A stretch of 64,000 nt of DNA from Cubamyces lactineus (Eukaryota > Basidiomycota > Agaricomycetes > Polyporales > Polyporaceae). Positions 36,827 to 47,917 of this stretch are shown in pieces. The translations under genes were made by a program, and so were the position numbers. Position 1 is the first letter of the stretch, and each line of letters starts with the position of its first letter. The stretch lies in contig JACDTU010000002.1 in the NCBI GenBank assembly GCA_022376465.1, forward strand, positions 1,178,001 through 1,242,000, read 5' to 3'. A model generated the notes under the pieces. It was not told where the DNA came from. It did not search any database and saw only the letters and a list, made by a program, of their open reading frames with translations.

Positions 36827-37674
36827 ATGTCTCTCTTCCCACTAAAATCTATGCTGTCTCGCCCACTAGCTTTCGGCTGCCATGGCGTCCCCAAGACACG
36901 TCCAACGAGCCTGTCTCCGTCGAGCGGGCGATTCTTCGTTCCGAGCTCGAACAAGGGATTAGTTCGATATCAGCACATGGACACCGCCAGGATGCTCCAG
37001 TTGCGCAAGGAGATGAAGTCGGAGATGAAGGGTGGTTGGTCGAAGTTCTTCATCAAGTTTGGGCTCGTGAGCGTCGGCCTCGGAGTCTCGTTTCTTGCGG
37101 CACCCATACTTTATTGCGATCGTATGTAAACATCTCCCCTATACACAGCGGACCGTCATCCATACTCATCGCCTGACAACAGCCGTGACGTCAAAAACCG
37201 CATCTGCGGCAGCTATACCCCCACCTAGCCAAGGCCAAGCTGCGCCTGTCCAGCCACCTCCTCCGCCCCCGCCAACATCAAGTGTCAAGTTCTACGAACT
37301 GACGTTTGGCACTGTATGCGGTATCTGCGCAGGCGTGTTTGTCAAAAAGGGCGCAAGAATCGTCGCATTCGCTTTAGGCGGTGTTTTCGTTCTGCTTCAG
37401 GTGAGCATTCCTCCGGAACTCGCGCTCTCGGTTGGAATCCTATAGGCTAATATGTTCTGCGCAGTATCTCGGGTCGCTGTCACTCGTACGTGTGGACTGG
37501 GGCCGCGCGGCGACGCGGTTCGAGAACTTGTTTTACACGACAGATGCGACGGGAGCGAAGAGACCACCCAACGTCGGCGCACTCTTCCGTTGGATTGTCG
37601 ACTTCCTTACCGCGGATTTCCAACAGAGAGCCAGCTTCGTGGCAGGCTTTGCCTTGGGTCTGCGGATTGGTTGA
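36827..37674 (+). CDS. FUN14-family (FUNDC-like) mitochondrial membrane protein
   Basis: Member of the FUN14 family, outer-membrane mitochondrial proteins linked to mitophagy in animals and lipid handling in yeast. Exons 36827-37121, 37183-37400 and 37465-37674 give 240 residues. The N-terminus MSLFPLKSMLSRPLAFGCHG is basic and Ser/Arg-rich, suggesting a mitochondrial presequence. A first hydrophobic segment is in KFFIKFGLVSVGLGVSFLAA. A Pro-rich linker (a run of 7 Pro) leads to the FUN14 core FYELTFGTVCGICAGVFVKK, AFALGGVFVLLQYLGSLSLV, RVDWGRAATRFENLFY, and the final helix FVAGFALGLRIG. The family core is at the usual C-terminal place. Confidence 0.9.
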
Positions 37675-37854
37675 GGAACGTTCAATTCCAATCGGACGGT
37701 TCATTGTATAATACTACATTTTGCATTCCAATCCTTGGCGACAGCTGTTGTAACTATTCGCGCATACCAAGTATCGTACACGATCTCGTACTGTCTCTGT
37801 TAATATATTGCTAGGAATGTTCCACCGAAACACTTACGAAAGTATAGACATCAA

Positions 37855-38394
37855 TCAATCCTCCTCGACCAATGCTTTAATTTTCGCTATCAATTCTCTG
37901 TTTTCCTCGTGCCCGCGTTGGTAACCCTCCCGCCCTTCCTGAATGTAGCCGAACAACTCATGGAGCGACAGCGGCAGCTCAGTATATTCCGCCACTGGCG
38001 TCTTGAGATGCTTCTTCTCCGGATGCCAGCCCTGCACGCTTGTTTGCTTGATTTCTCCTCTGGACGTCGGCGCAAAGAGCCTATCGATCTTTCGGTCTGT
38101 TCGGTCGTGAGCGACGCGCCATGCATTCATGAATGATCCTGTTTCAGGTAGACGAGTGGCCTGCTCCGCGAGGTCCGCAAGGGCGGCGAAATCATCGGGC
38201 TGGACCTGCAGGACTTGACCGCGGGCATCCACGGCGACGTCGGGGCGGAAAAGCGCCACGGTAAATCCCTCTGGATCCGCTGGGGCGTTCAAGAGCACCG
38301 CAAAGACGAGGTTGTCGCGCGCCGGGACGAACGCGGCCCCGGATGGGTGCGGACGCGCGCGGGCGTGCCAGCCCTTGGCAGATGTGGCCGACAT
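37855..38394 (-). CDS. Uncharacterised conserved-looking protein, about 179 aa
   Basis: Single-exon frame from ATG 38394 (MSATSAKGWHARARPHPSGA) with stop at 37855. Mixed, well-balanced composition and good third-position GC bias suggest real coding. Notable segments are NLVFAVLLNAPADPEGFTVA, DDFAALADLAEQATRLP and ELPLSLHELFGYIQEGREGY, with a charged helical C-terminus ending ALVEED. The frame stays open upstream for 68 more codons and there encodes a hydrophobic stretch (LCFALAIFLSAYLFLF), but that part has no ATG. I do not recognise the family. The gene converges on FUN14 with only 180 bp between stop codons. Confidence 0.62.
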   Translation of the reverse strand: MSATSAKGWHARARPHPSGAAFVPARDNLVFAVLLNAPADPEGFTVALFRPDVAVDARGQVLQVQPDDFAALADLAEQATRLPETGSFMNAWRVAHDRTDRKIDRLFAPTSRGEIKQTSVQGWHPEKKHLKTPVAEYTELPLSLHELFGYIQEGREGYQRGHEENRELIAKIKALVEED

Positions 38395-39868
38395 CGTGAT
38401 GTGGTCCTCGTACTCTATGCGATTGGTGGAGGTAGTTGGATTGGGGGCGCTGCGGAAGAGGAAGAGATATGCGCTGAGGAAGATTGCAAGCGCGAAGCAG
38501 AGCGGTTTGGTGAGAGAGGATGCCAGTTTGGTGCAATGTTGAAACTCAGCAAGTGCAGGCGCAGATATGGCGGGTCTGAAGATGGTGGTCGATGGCACGG
38601 AGAGGCAGATGAACAGTCTGGGATTTTACTCCAGATGCCGGCGAGGCATGCAGGAGATGCACATGGTCTTCCTATTCCAAGGAGTCACGCACCGTGCGTC
38701 GGCTTGGCATCTTGCATTATCGCGCTGTTTGAACTTGTTCATGATACAAATGGTTTATTTGCGGCCAGCATGACAAGGATGCGTCGCATGCTTCATCTGC
38801 ATTGGATATCCGATTGCTGGACGTTGAGGTATTCAAGTTGGAGGTTGCAACCAGGGATGCACTAGCCAGTAGGCCGCCACTGGCGTAATTGGGCGTCTAC
38901 ATATTGGCTCGGGCGCTAGTGTTCATTTGCTCCGGTAGTACTTCTTGGTCTTCTACCACCATGACCACGTTGAATTACCCGCCTTACGAGCTTGGACATA
39001 TCACTTTGCCGCAACTGCTGGCACCCAGGCCCGCGCGCTGTGTCTGCGACGTGGACGGGTCGTGTCACCTTGTAATGACGAAGGCTAGTACGTACTTTCG
39101 CAAGCACTCCCAACTAAACGCCCATGCCGTTCGCCCTCTGGTAATAGGAACCACGTATACGTAGAATTGCATGCGCCTACAAAAGGGGGTTTCTATCGCC
39201 GCCCATACCATCACGGTTCTCTGTCAACTCTGAGGATCAGCAGCGCCTGATTCTGACAGATCTTCTGAACGTGACCGCGCTCTATAGAGAGCAGCGGCTC
39301 ACCCGGGCTTCAACGCGTTGATCACGGATTGCCCGGTAAGCATCTCACGCCCATGCTCGAGCTAAGCGCACTCACATGCTGTGGTATGCTTAGGGATGAT
39401 ACTCCATTGTCTCTGTGCTGCACAGGTTTGAAGGCGGCGTGTCGCGCCCATAGCTGTAGGACTATCGCACACCGCCCTCAAAGATGACATTATCCGTGTG
39501 CTCGATGGCCACAGCACATGGTCTCGGCGCAGATCCCGCCGACCTATGACTTTCACCAACTGTCAGCGGAATGCTTCTCCAGGTCTCGAGCCGCACAGCA
39601 TGGCCGTAACGGTGCAACCGTGGACTATAACTTATGGTGACAGCGACAGCTGATGTGCGTCAATGTCGGCCAAGTCTGCAGGGTGCACCCCTCGCAGATG
39701 GCAATTCGCAAGACCACTCTGCCAACAATCAGAGTGGAGTTAGGCAATTTTCTCATGGAGAGAAAGACCCGGAGCGGCCCTCTCTCGGTAGTCATATATA
39801 GTACGCGAGACGGAGACTTTTGACAGCCCAACGTCCACCTCTCCGCGACTATTCACTAGTACCACATC
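38395..39868. other. Intergenic region
   Basis: About 1.5 kb between the unknown protein (-) and the first DUF6533 gene (+). It holds no recognised gene. Near 39795 a TATATA word precedes the DUF6533 start codon by about 70 bp and could be its TATA box. Confidence 0.4.
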
Positions 39869-41576
39869 ATGTCGACGTGGCCCCAGACAGTCCAGGCTTC
39901 CGCAGTGTATTGGTAAGTTTGGGGTTCTTGCGTTCCGAATCTCGCTTACGAACCTACTTCCCCATCAGGGCTAGCTCAGTACGACTCAATAACAGTCTTT
40001 CGGTCATGGCGCTCAGTATGTCGCTCCACTACCGCTCAGTTAGTTCAAGATTGAATAACTCACCGAGGAACGATCCCAGCAATCCTATACTACGACTATA
40101 TATTGACCTTGTTCAGCGAAATCGAGCACTTCTGGAAAAGCGCCAACATTTCTCTAGTATCCGTGCTATTTGTTGTCAACCGTTACTTAGGTATATTGGG
40201 TCCCATCCCGATAGCCATTGAGTACTACTCGGATATGCCGGAACATGTACGCCAATAGCAGTCTTTGTGGTCACTCCTTAGTTGGCTGACTCCACTCGCT
40301 TCAGGTGTGAGTTTTCTTAGCCGTTGAGCTCTATCTTCCGCTCTGAATGAATGTCGCCAGCTGTCGGTACCTACAAACATATCACCAAGCTTACGCGATT
40401 TGCAGCCAAGGCATTGTAGCGAGTAAGAGGCATCTCGGGTTCTGATTGTTGCCAATCTGAACTTCACAGTCCTGCTGGTCATCCGAACGTACGCGTTGTA
40501 TGACCGAAGCAGGCGTATCCTTCTTCTACTCATTGTTACGCATCTGGCCGGGGCGTTCATGTGTTTGGTAAGGGTTCTTACGCCGTCGTTCCAGAACGAG
40601 CGCTGATTGTAATCGCGACAGGCTGCGATTGTTACAAGTTTGAGTCCCGCAAAGACAAAAACGCCTCTTCCGTTCACGTTCACTGGGTGCGACTTGTCGC
40701 TTACGAATACGCAGTATGTTCTCGCGCACTAGCCTCGGGTCCAGTCCACTGACGCCGACTGACCACAGGGGCATCCGTATGCTTCCCTGCCACCTGAACC
40801 TGCCTTCTAAGATCTGACTGGCACTCATGACAGACCTCAGCCTTGCATGGGGCGCGATGCTCTGGTTCGACACCACTATCTTCCTTTTGACCCTCATTCG
40901 CGCTCTTCGGATGCACAGCCATCTTCCAGGCGGACTTCTCCACATCATGTTCCGAGACGGTATGTCAGAGTTCTCACGGCGCTACAAAGGTGTTCGTACA
41001 TCTCACTGATGAATCCTATTGTAGGGACAATCTACTACGGGTGAGGTACCATCCCACCGCAAGGGTCGTGATAGATCCTGAACTCTGAACCGTGACAGTA
41101 TCATGGTAGCCTCGAATGTGTCAAACATCATCACGTTCATGGTAAGCCGTTTCCTTATGTCCGCGGTGCGGATCCATTAAATGTTGTCCCCAGGTTACAC
41201 GTGTACGTCGTGTTCTATACCTTCAGCTAGCAACTATATTGAGTAAAGTTGATGGTAGTCAGGGTCGCCTTTGAAGGGCACAAATACGACGCTCACCAAC
41301 GTGTGCGTATAAACACTAGTGTCTACAATATTCTCCGGCGTAACGCTGAGGCTGGGATGATATAGGCTATCGACGACGCTCACCTCCCGGCTAATACTCA
41401 ATCTGCGCAGCCCTGACCTCCAGCGGTCCCGTCGGATCGACAACGCTGATCCTTCGAACGCGTGGAACGCAACTAGCGCTCCTCCAGTGTCCGGCTCAAT
41501 GGCCTTTGACTGCACGTTGACAGATGTGATAATGTTGGGCGTTGAAACCGAAGCAAGCGCAGTTGACACAGTGTAA
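39869..41576 (+). CDS. DUF6533 multi-pass membrane protein, tandem copy A
   Basis: Basidiomycete DUF6533-type protein, predicted seven-helix membrane protein of unknown role. The start is MSTWPQTVQASAVYW. The family signature lies in AILYYDYILTLFSEIEHFWK, followed by VSVLFVVNRYLGILGPIPIA. Later exons carry CRYLQTYHQAYAICSQGIVA, LLVIRTYALYDRSRRILLLL, the next-to-last helix in DLSLAWGAMLWFDTTIFLL, and GGLLHIMFRDG. The tail exon begins LSTTLTSRLILNLRSPDLQ and stops at 41574-41576. About nine introns. Copies B and C have the same exon order. Exact junctions of the small middle exons are not verified. Confidence 0.75.
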
Positions 41577-42615
41577 CCGGCTCCACATCTGCTTCGGAGG
41601 GCCTTGACGCCGGTGTAGGAATATTACGGTGGAGTTGTCAAAGGTATGTGCTGGTCGCCATCCCCACCGGATGCCCGAGCTCTTCTCAAACACGTCTTCA
41701 GAGCCTATTTTAACATCTTGGCGTATACATTATGAACGCTGTCCACCTGTAAGTTCCGCAGCACCTTACTTTGGCGCAACCTTTGTTGACGACTTGGTGT
41801 GAAAGAAAATAATTGTGTACGACCATCAACCGACTGCAGTTCAATGCATGGCTCGGTGCGGCCGCTTACTAACTTGTGAATCGTCGAAGATTCAAGTCTT
41901 TGGGTGTGAAAAGCTCGCCGTCTTTGTACCAATGCCGCTGTTCCGCACATGCTCCCATCTCTATCGCAGGGGTTCTGTGGTACAGCGCTAGGCACGGTCA
42001 GCGATCGGTGACACGAACTCGAGGGATGTCATGGCAAAGATGCCCATCAACGTATGCCCGTGTATGAAAGCGCCCGATCTCAAGTCACTCTGAACTCCCC
42101 TAGGTATCGAGAGCATACGAAGTGGTTGGGGCCGTTCCCCTCACCGACAACTTGCACACTGTCAAGACGGCGCCCCTGGAGATGCAAACAAAGTATGGCG
42201 TGCGTATGGTTTCACCCCAAGGGTACGGGCAACCTGCGCGGCTGCAGTCGTCGTATTTCGATCTGTGGGAGAGTGGCTCGGCAAGAGCGTTCAATCGAAG
42301 CCCGGGGTCTGCTACTAAGACTCATGAGTGGGCACGGCAAGAGTAAACACCGGTAAGTCCAAGTTCTAGTGTGCATTGTTCTTCTTCCCCGGGCGAATTC
42401 CGCGGACACGGATAGTCAATTCTTCCATTCTTGTATATAGAGTAGCTTGACTGATGGTCCGGGATGGTTATCTGACTGCCACCTGTACGCCGCATGGCTG
42501 TACTAGATCTTCCTCCGTTCCTTCTCAGCGATGGGTCCTCATAAGGGCGGGGTTCGCTAGAGCGATTGGTTGACAGGCTGAAGCCTACTTTCTAAGTCCA
42601 GTGCTCAGACACCTC
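41577..42615. other. Spacer between DUF6533 copies A and B
   Basis: 1.04 kb. An open frame at 42122-42346 (beginning MVGAVPLTDNLHTVK) has somewhat balanced composition but no splice partners or similarity and is not called. No decayed DUF6533 copy was recognised here. Confidence 0.4.
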
Positions 42616-44322
42616 ATGGCTAACGGAACGGAAGCGTTTGACTCTGTAGCGGCGTACTTGTGAGTCCTTTGCGCCTCGAATGCCTCGTGAATGTTGACCT
42701 TTGTTGTAGCATGTACTCTGTGCGGTTCGACACCTCTCTAACGCTCTCCGCCTTCAGTGAGTGCAACCTCCGTTACCCCGTCTCTTAGAACCTGCAGCTG
42801 ACGTATATTAAGCCGTCTTGTACTATGATTATGCCATGACGATCTTGTCAGAGATCGAGTATTACTGGAGCCCACCCAAGCTGTCAACGAACTTCGTCTT
42901 GTTCGCGGTGAACCGATACATAGGCCTCCTTGGGCCCATACCTGTTTTCTTCGAGTACTTTTTCTTGACGACAGAATCAGTAAGTCTTCATCATAAGACG
43001 TCACAGCTACCGACCTTTCTGACTATGAACCCTCGATAGCGGTGAGCTCTCCGAATGCTCTAGAAGCGCTTTGCGATGCGCCAGGTTCCTCAAACGGACC
43101 TTCCAGATGTCGCCATCTTCAACTCTACCACCAAGCATTTGCCATGATGAGTCAGGGAATCGTTGCAAGTTCGTCCAAACCTTGCTCGTGGAGCTCGTAT
43201 GCGTGACTTTGCTAATATTCATCATAGTACTACTAATCCTTCGAACGTACGCCCTCTACGAATGCAATAAGCGCATACTTGCACTGCTGGTTGGGATGCA
43301 CTTCGGCGGCTCTATCCATTGTCTAGTACGTCGGGAGCACGTCTCCATATGCGCGATGTTGCGCTCACGTCCGTCCTTACAGTCTGCAGTATTGACTAGC
43401 AAGAGCCCTTTAACGACGAATATTCAGCTTGACTTCCACTATCCCCGGTGCAACCTATCACTGACCGATGATCAGTAAGTGTCGAGCCGCCGAAAGGCGT
43501 ACTGCGTGTTGTGGCTGGAATCATACTGAACGTCCATCAACAGGGGCGTTCGTGAGTACTACTCGCTTTGCGATTGTGCCTCCGGCTCACCTCAGGCAGA
43601 TCTGGCACTCGCCTGGAGCGCTATGCTCTGGTTCGACACCATTATCTTCCTTCTGACATTCTTCAAAGCCATCCAGATGCGGAGGGAACTGTCGGGCGGG
43701 CTACTCGAGATGCTGTTTCGAGACGGTGCGTCGATAGTTTGTCTCATGCTGCTTCACAGTATTCAACGTTGCTGCAATAGGAACCATTTACTATGGGTGC
43801 GTCGGTGGTACGGTGATTATACAGAGCCGCTCGCTAACGTCAAACCTGACACAGTATCCTCGTCGCTGTGAACATGGTTAACATCATTACCTTCTTGGTA
43901 CGTGATTCGTCAGTGTTAAGCGAGCTCTCGCTCACTCCATCGCCGCAGAAAACACCGGTACGCGCATCGCCTCCGGATCCAGGATTCGGCAGCCTGATAT
44001 CTTTAAGCCTGATACGCCCATGAAAGGGATGGCGACGACCATGACGAACGTGTACGCATCCCTATCTGTTGATTCGATATATGGTGGCTGACATCTCATC
44101 TGTCATACGAGCAGGCTTTCTGTGACGCTCACGTCTCGCCTTATGCTGAACCTCCGAGATCCGAGCCTTCAGCGCGGGAGGCACATCGGAGCTGGCACGA
44201 GCCGATACGAGGGTTGGTCGACCGGTCAATTCAGCTCGAGGATGATGTCGTTCAGGAACCCTAACGCCGATGTCGAGAGTATGACACTTGACGAGCTGGG
44301 CACGTCATACACATCGGAATGA
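42616..44322 (+). CDS. DUF6533 multi-pass membrane protein, tandem copy B
   Basis: Second tandem member. Start MANGTEAFDSVAAY, then the signature AVLYYDYAMTILSEIEYYW and TNFVLFAVNRYIGLLGPIPV with FFEYFF. Middle exons encode LYHQAFAMMSQGIVA, ILRTYALYECNKRILALLVG and DLALAWSAMLWFDTIIFLL. Next come GGLLEMLFRDG, TIYYG and ILVAVNMVNIITF. The final exon is LSVTLTSRLMLNLRDPSLQR with a Ser/Arg-rich cytosolic tail, stopping at 44320-44322. It is closer to copy A than to C in the LAWxAMLWFDT helix. Function unknown. Confidence 0.75.
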
Positions 44323-44954
44323 AGGCAAATAGTGACCGGTGCGTGCAATAAATATTATCAACGTGGGCTCTATACTCATCATGACCCCGGGCTATCTTCA
44401 AGGCTGCGGGTTAATGGCCTCGATGTACCTTGATTCTGGATCATCGTACGACGGCGCTTATACTATGTACTATAAGGTTGTTTGCAAGCCGGGTCTGCCA
44501 CCTTGAACATTGGATTTTCAATCCTGCTGTCAGGCCTCAGTGTCGGAACCGTATGAATTCGAGATGGGAACTCTACGATTGTGTTCATGCGTGGCATCTT
44601 CAGTTTGGTGTCGTTTCCTTGATCGTGCGCACGGAAAAGCGCGCGCAGCCATACTAGCTACTACGGTGAGTAAAGATAGACTTCAGCTATCTGGACCCTT
44701 GCCTCAACCCCACAACTCCCCAGGGATCAGCATCCATTACTCTATTCTGCCAGATTGCGATCAGGTGGATAGGTTTCCGTAACAGAAGGGCTCCGGCATT
44801 GATGCAAATCTGTTCGAAGGAATCGCAAGATGTTTCGGGCCCTCTGAGCCGGGTTACATGGGCGATAGCGGCGTGCGCCTTGACATCAGAGCAGACACTT
44901 ATATGCCTAGATCTGCTGCCCAGGTAGTGTGTGCATTCGCCTCCCCTTGTTGCC
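44323..44954. other. Spacer between DUF6533 copies B and C
   Basis: 632 bp with no recognised gene. Presumed promoter of copy C. Confidence 0.4.
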
Positions 44955-46796
44955 ATGGATTCGGAAAGCACCTTCGCTGTAGAGTGAGTCACTGTCTCGG
45001 TGGCTTATACTACCGCGCGATGCCCCGATAACTGGATATATATTGTTCAGGACGCGAAGCCACGCTGTGTCTGTTCGGCTGACCGATAGCTTGACCGTTG
45101 CATCTGCAGGTGGGTGTTCATCCCTACTTGACTCTATGTTGCGTCTGATTTCATCTGCTTACCTGGGAGCCCCTGCAGCACTTCTATACCATGATTATTC
45201 CCTGACTCTAGGGGCGGAGGTTGACCGATTGTGGAGGACAGGAAGATGGTCCTTCGTCAACGTCCTCTTCGTCCTCAATCGCTATCTCGCGCTTCTCGGA
45301 ACAATTCCTGTTCTTTTCGAGTTCTTCGGAGACTTACCCCGTGAAGTGAGCCACTGATATCACTCACCACTGATTGTCCCCGAGATATAATGGCTTCATC
45401 TCTTATAGAGGTGCGTACAATACGTCAACGCCGACTCACCTTGGGTGTCAATATCCGTAAATTATGGACAGCTGCCGACGCTTACAGACGTTCCACCAGT
45501 ACTATACTATAACCTCGCAGACCGTTGTTATTCGTGAGTGCTTGTCGGATACCATGGCTCGCACAAATACATTAACCTCCACCAGTCATTTTGACCGTAC
45601 GAACCTACGCCCTGTATACGGGAAACACGCGTGTCACTCGTGCCCTTGTGGCATTAAACCTCGTCATGGTCATTGTCGTCGTGGTAATCCGAGTCTCGCC
45701 ATATACCGCTGTGAATATGGCATCTGAATTGTTACTTTCAGGCTATGATCATACTAGGTATGATGGAAAAAACGACAGCAGCATCAGACACGGACACCAT
45801 GCCTCTCGTATTACCCATCTGTGTGAGCTCTCTATCTGTCACACGCGCACAGTGAGCCAGATAATTTGAAGTTATGTACCTGACGGTGATCTAACCTGCA
45901 CACTACGTGTATCACAGAGGATCCCGTGAGTGTTCTCGGCTGGGTTTGGTATAGTAGAGATGACTGACACTTCTCCCATTCTAGTATGGGCTAAGGTCTG
46001 GATCGTATTGCTTGTCTTCGATCTAACGGTTCTCGCTCTGACTGTCGCTAAAGCCTTGACTATGCGAGAGAGCGTGCGCTACGGGTTGTTCAGAGTGCTC
46101 TTCAGGGATGGTGAGCTTCCATTTCCTTGCTTCTACCACCACTGCTTTGACACGGTAGAGCAGGAGCTATATACGCTGGGTACGTCTATAACTCATGAAA
46201 ATCTAAACGAAAGGGTTGAAGAATCCGATCTAGACTTCTGCTTTTGCTGGGCACAGTGAACGTTGTGACTTTCATGGTACGTCCTATCCATGCCTGCACA
46301 AATCATCGTTTACAGCGTTTGAAACACGGGTACCGTAACAGGTTCCTCAGGTATGTCCCAGAATCGACGTCTATACACACGTCGTATTCACTCTAGCCAC
46401 CAGATTCCCGATCATTATCGAGGAATAGCAACCACCTTCACAAACGTGTATGTTCATTCCTTCCTAACTCACGCTATCGCGTATTCGAGCTCATGGCCCT
46501 CTCAATCTGCCAGCATCTCTGTGACCTTAGTCTCTAGGATCGTATTGAACCTCCGCGATCCAGCGGTCCATGGGCGGATTCAACGTCTCACCCATCGCCC
46601 TTTTGCCTTCTCTATGATTAGGAGCCCAGAGGGGGAGAGTGCGGAGTACAGCGACACTCAGACAGTGCGAGCGCTCTCCTTCCGTGCGCTGCGACCAGCC
46701 GAGTCCGACCAGGAGGAAGAAGATCTGTCCCCAGTACAGCGTGACAATCCACATATTCGAGAGTCCTTGGACGTCCGGATGTCCACTGTTACTTAG
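44955..46796 (+). CDS. DUF6533 multi-pass membrane protein, tandem copy C
   Basis: Third tandem member. Start MDSESTFAVE, spliced to TRSHAVSVRLTDSLTVASA. Signature exon: APAALLYHDYSLTLGAEVDR, then SFVNVLFVLNRYLALLGTIP with VLFEFFGDLPRE. CRRLQTFHQYYTITSQTVVI, then ILTVRTYALYTGNTRVTRAL with a Val-rich helix. VWAKVWIVLLVFDLTVLALT replaces the LAWxAMLWFDT helix of A and B. The tail exon begins ISVTLVSRIVLNLRDPAVHG and is longer and more acidic, with stop at 46794-46796. The first residue of the signature Tyr pair is replaced (YHDY). The most diverged of the three. Confidence 0.75.
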
Positions 46797-47086
46797 GTGA
46801 GTGCATGGTGTTGATACACCATACGTTACTGAGTACCCGTGTTTGATCAAGTCCTTCGCTGTGTTTGGAATCGCAGGTCCTCTCTCGATTAGCCGAGGCC
46901 ATACTGGGGTGCGCTTGACAGAGAATGATGATGGTGACATCTGTGGTTCGGCGGGCAGTTTGCGCACTTCTATAGATTGACACCGGTGCAGTGCATTCGA
47001 CTGCTTTCGACGCCCGGCTGCTGCGTCTGTTCAATAGAAACTATCCTCTTTCGCCCCCAATATGTACAAGTTAGAATGAGGCTATA

Positions 47087-47094
47087 CTCCGGGC
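47087..47094. repeat. Left 8 bp target-site duplication
   Basis: CTCCGGGC flanks the left terminal inverted repeat directly and is repeated exactly at 47625-47632 after the right one. An exact 8 bp duplication is the hallmark of hAT-superfamily insertion. Confidence 0.85.
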
Positions 47095-47624
47095 TAGCGT
47101 TGGGGGCAAATGGCTCTCGAGGCGCTCGCCGGCGAGTGGCGATTGGGCGGCCGTTTTGGCGCCTGGCGATTGCATGGCACTCCCGGCGATTGCTGGCACT
47201 TGGCTTTTACGTTGATCTAGGCTACCTATTCGCCGTCTACGGCTCTCCTCCCAATCCTAGCGAGCGCAACAACGTCTTGGGATCCCAAGTGGCTGCACCG
47301 GGCTTCCAGAACTCATGATGGGCAGCAGATGTGAACAGCAAAGATGGCAGCTTCGCGCAGACGACCGTGGTATCACAAGCATGTAAAATTAAATAAAAAA
47401 CATAGTGCTGTGTGTGCCAAGTTCCAACAAGCAACTTGAAGTCGCACTCGCTAAGTAGTCGTCTGCCCCGATTAAAAAAATAAAAAAAGTCCCCAACATA
47501 TCATAAGCGCCGGCCATTCGCCAGCAAGTGCCAGGGTCCCCGAAAACCCTCGCCGCTCGCCAGGCATTTGCCACCCCTGGCACGTGCCACCTGGCACTAC
47601 GGCGAGGTTTTGCCCTCAACACTA
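47095..47624. mobile_element. Non-autonomous hAT-type DNA transposon (MITE), 530 bp
   Basis: The left end TAGCGTTGGGGGCAAA (47095-47110) and the reverse complement of the right end, TAGTGTTGAGGGCAAA (47609-47624), match at 14 of 16 positions. The element is bracketed by a perfect 8 bp direct repeat CTCCGGGC. Termini beginning TAG and an 8 bp duplication indicate the hAT superfamily. Inside both ends, words such as GGCGATTG, TGGCGA, GGCACT and their complements recur in inverted orientation; these are likely subterminal transposase-binding repeats. The middle is AT-rich with A-runs (47385-47490). There is no transposase frame, so movement would need an enzyme supplied elsewhere. It sits in the intergenic gap between DUF6533 copy C and the next gene. 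Confidence 0.85.
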
Positions 47625-47632
47625 CTCCGGGC
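47625..47632. repeat. Right 8 bp target-site duplication
   Basis: CTCCGGGC, identical to 47087-47094. The absence of any mismatch suggests a fairly recent insertion. Confidence 0.85.
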
Positions 47633-47917
47633 AGAACAAGAGCGGAAGCAACACTGTACGCAGCGATCTGCCAGATACAGTTGGGCGTCGGGACGTCTGC
47701 AAGGTCGAACGTCCTTGGCAGTAGTACGCGAGGATACCATAGATTCGACTCCGCGATGGACGTCTATAACACAATGAGGCTTCAGACTCGGGCCATCCCA
47801 TGGTCCCATGACGGTGAGCGTCCCCTACAGCAAACGACAGAATGATACGGGCACGGCTAAACAACGATACGCTGTCCCAGACTTCGCATAGCTTTACATT
47901 TCTCCGGCGCAAGTCCT

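Noticed and set aside
42122..42346. Plus-strand frame starting MVGAVPLTDNLHTVK between DUF6533 copies
   Set aside because: Composition is fairly protein-like, but no partner exons, similarity or upstream signals were found. A decayed gene fragment cannot be excluded.
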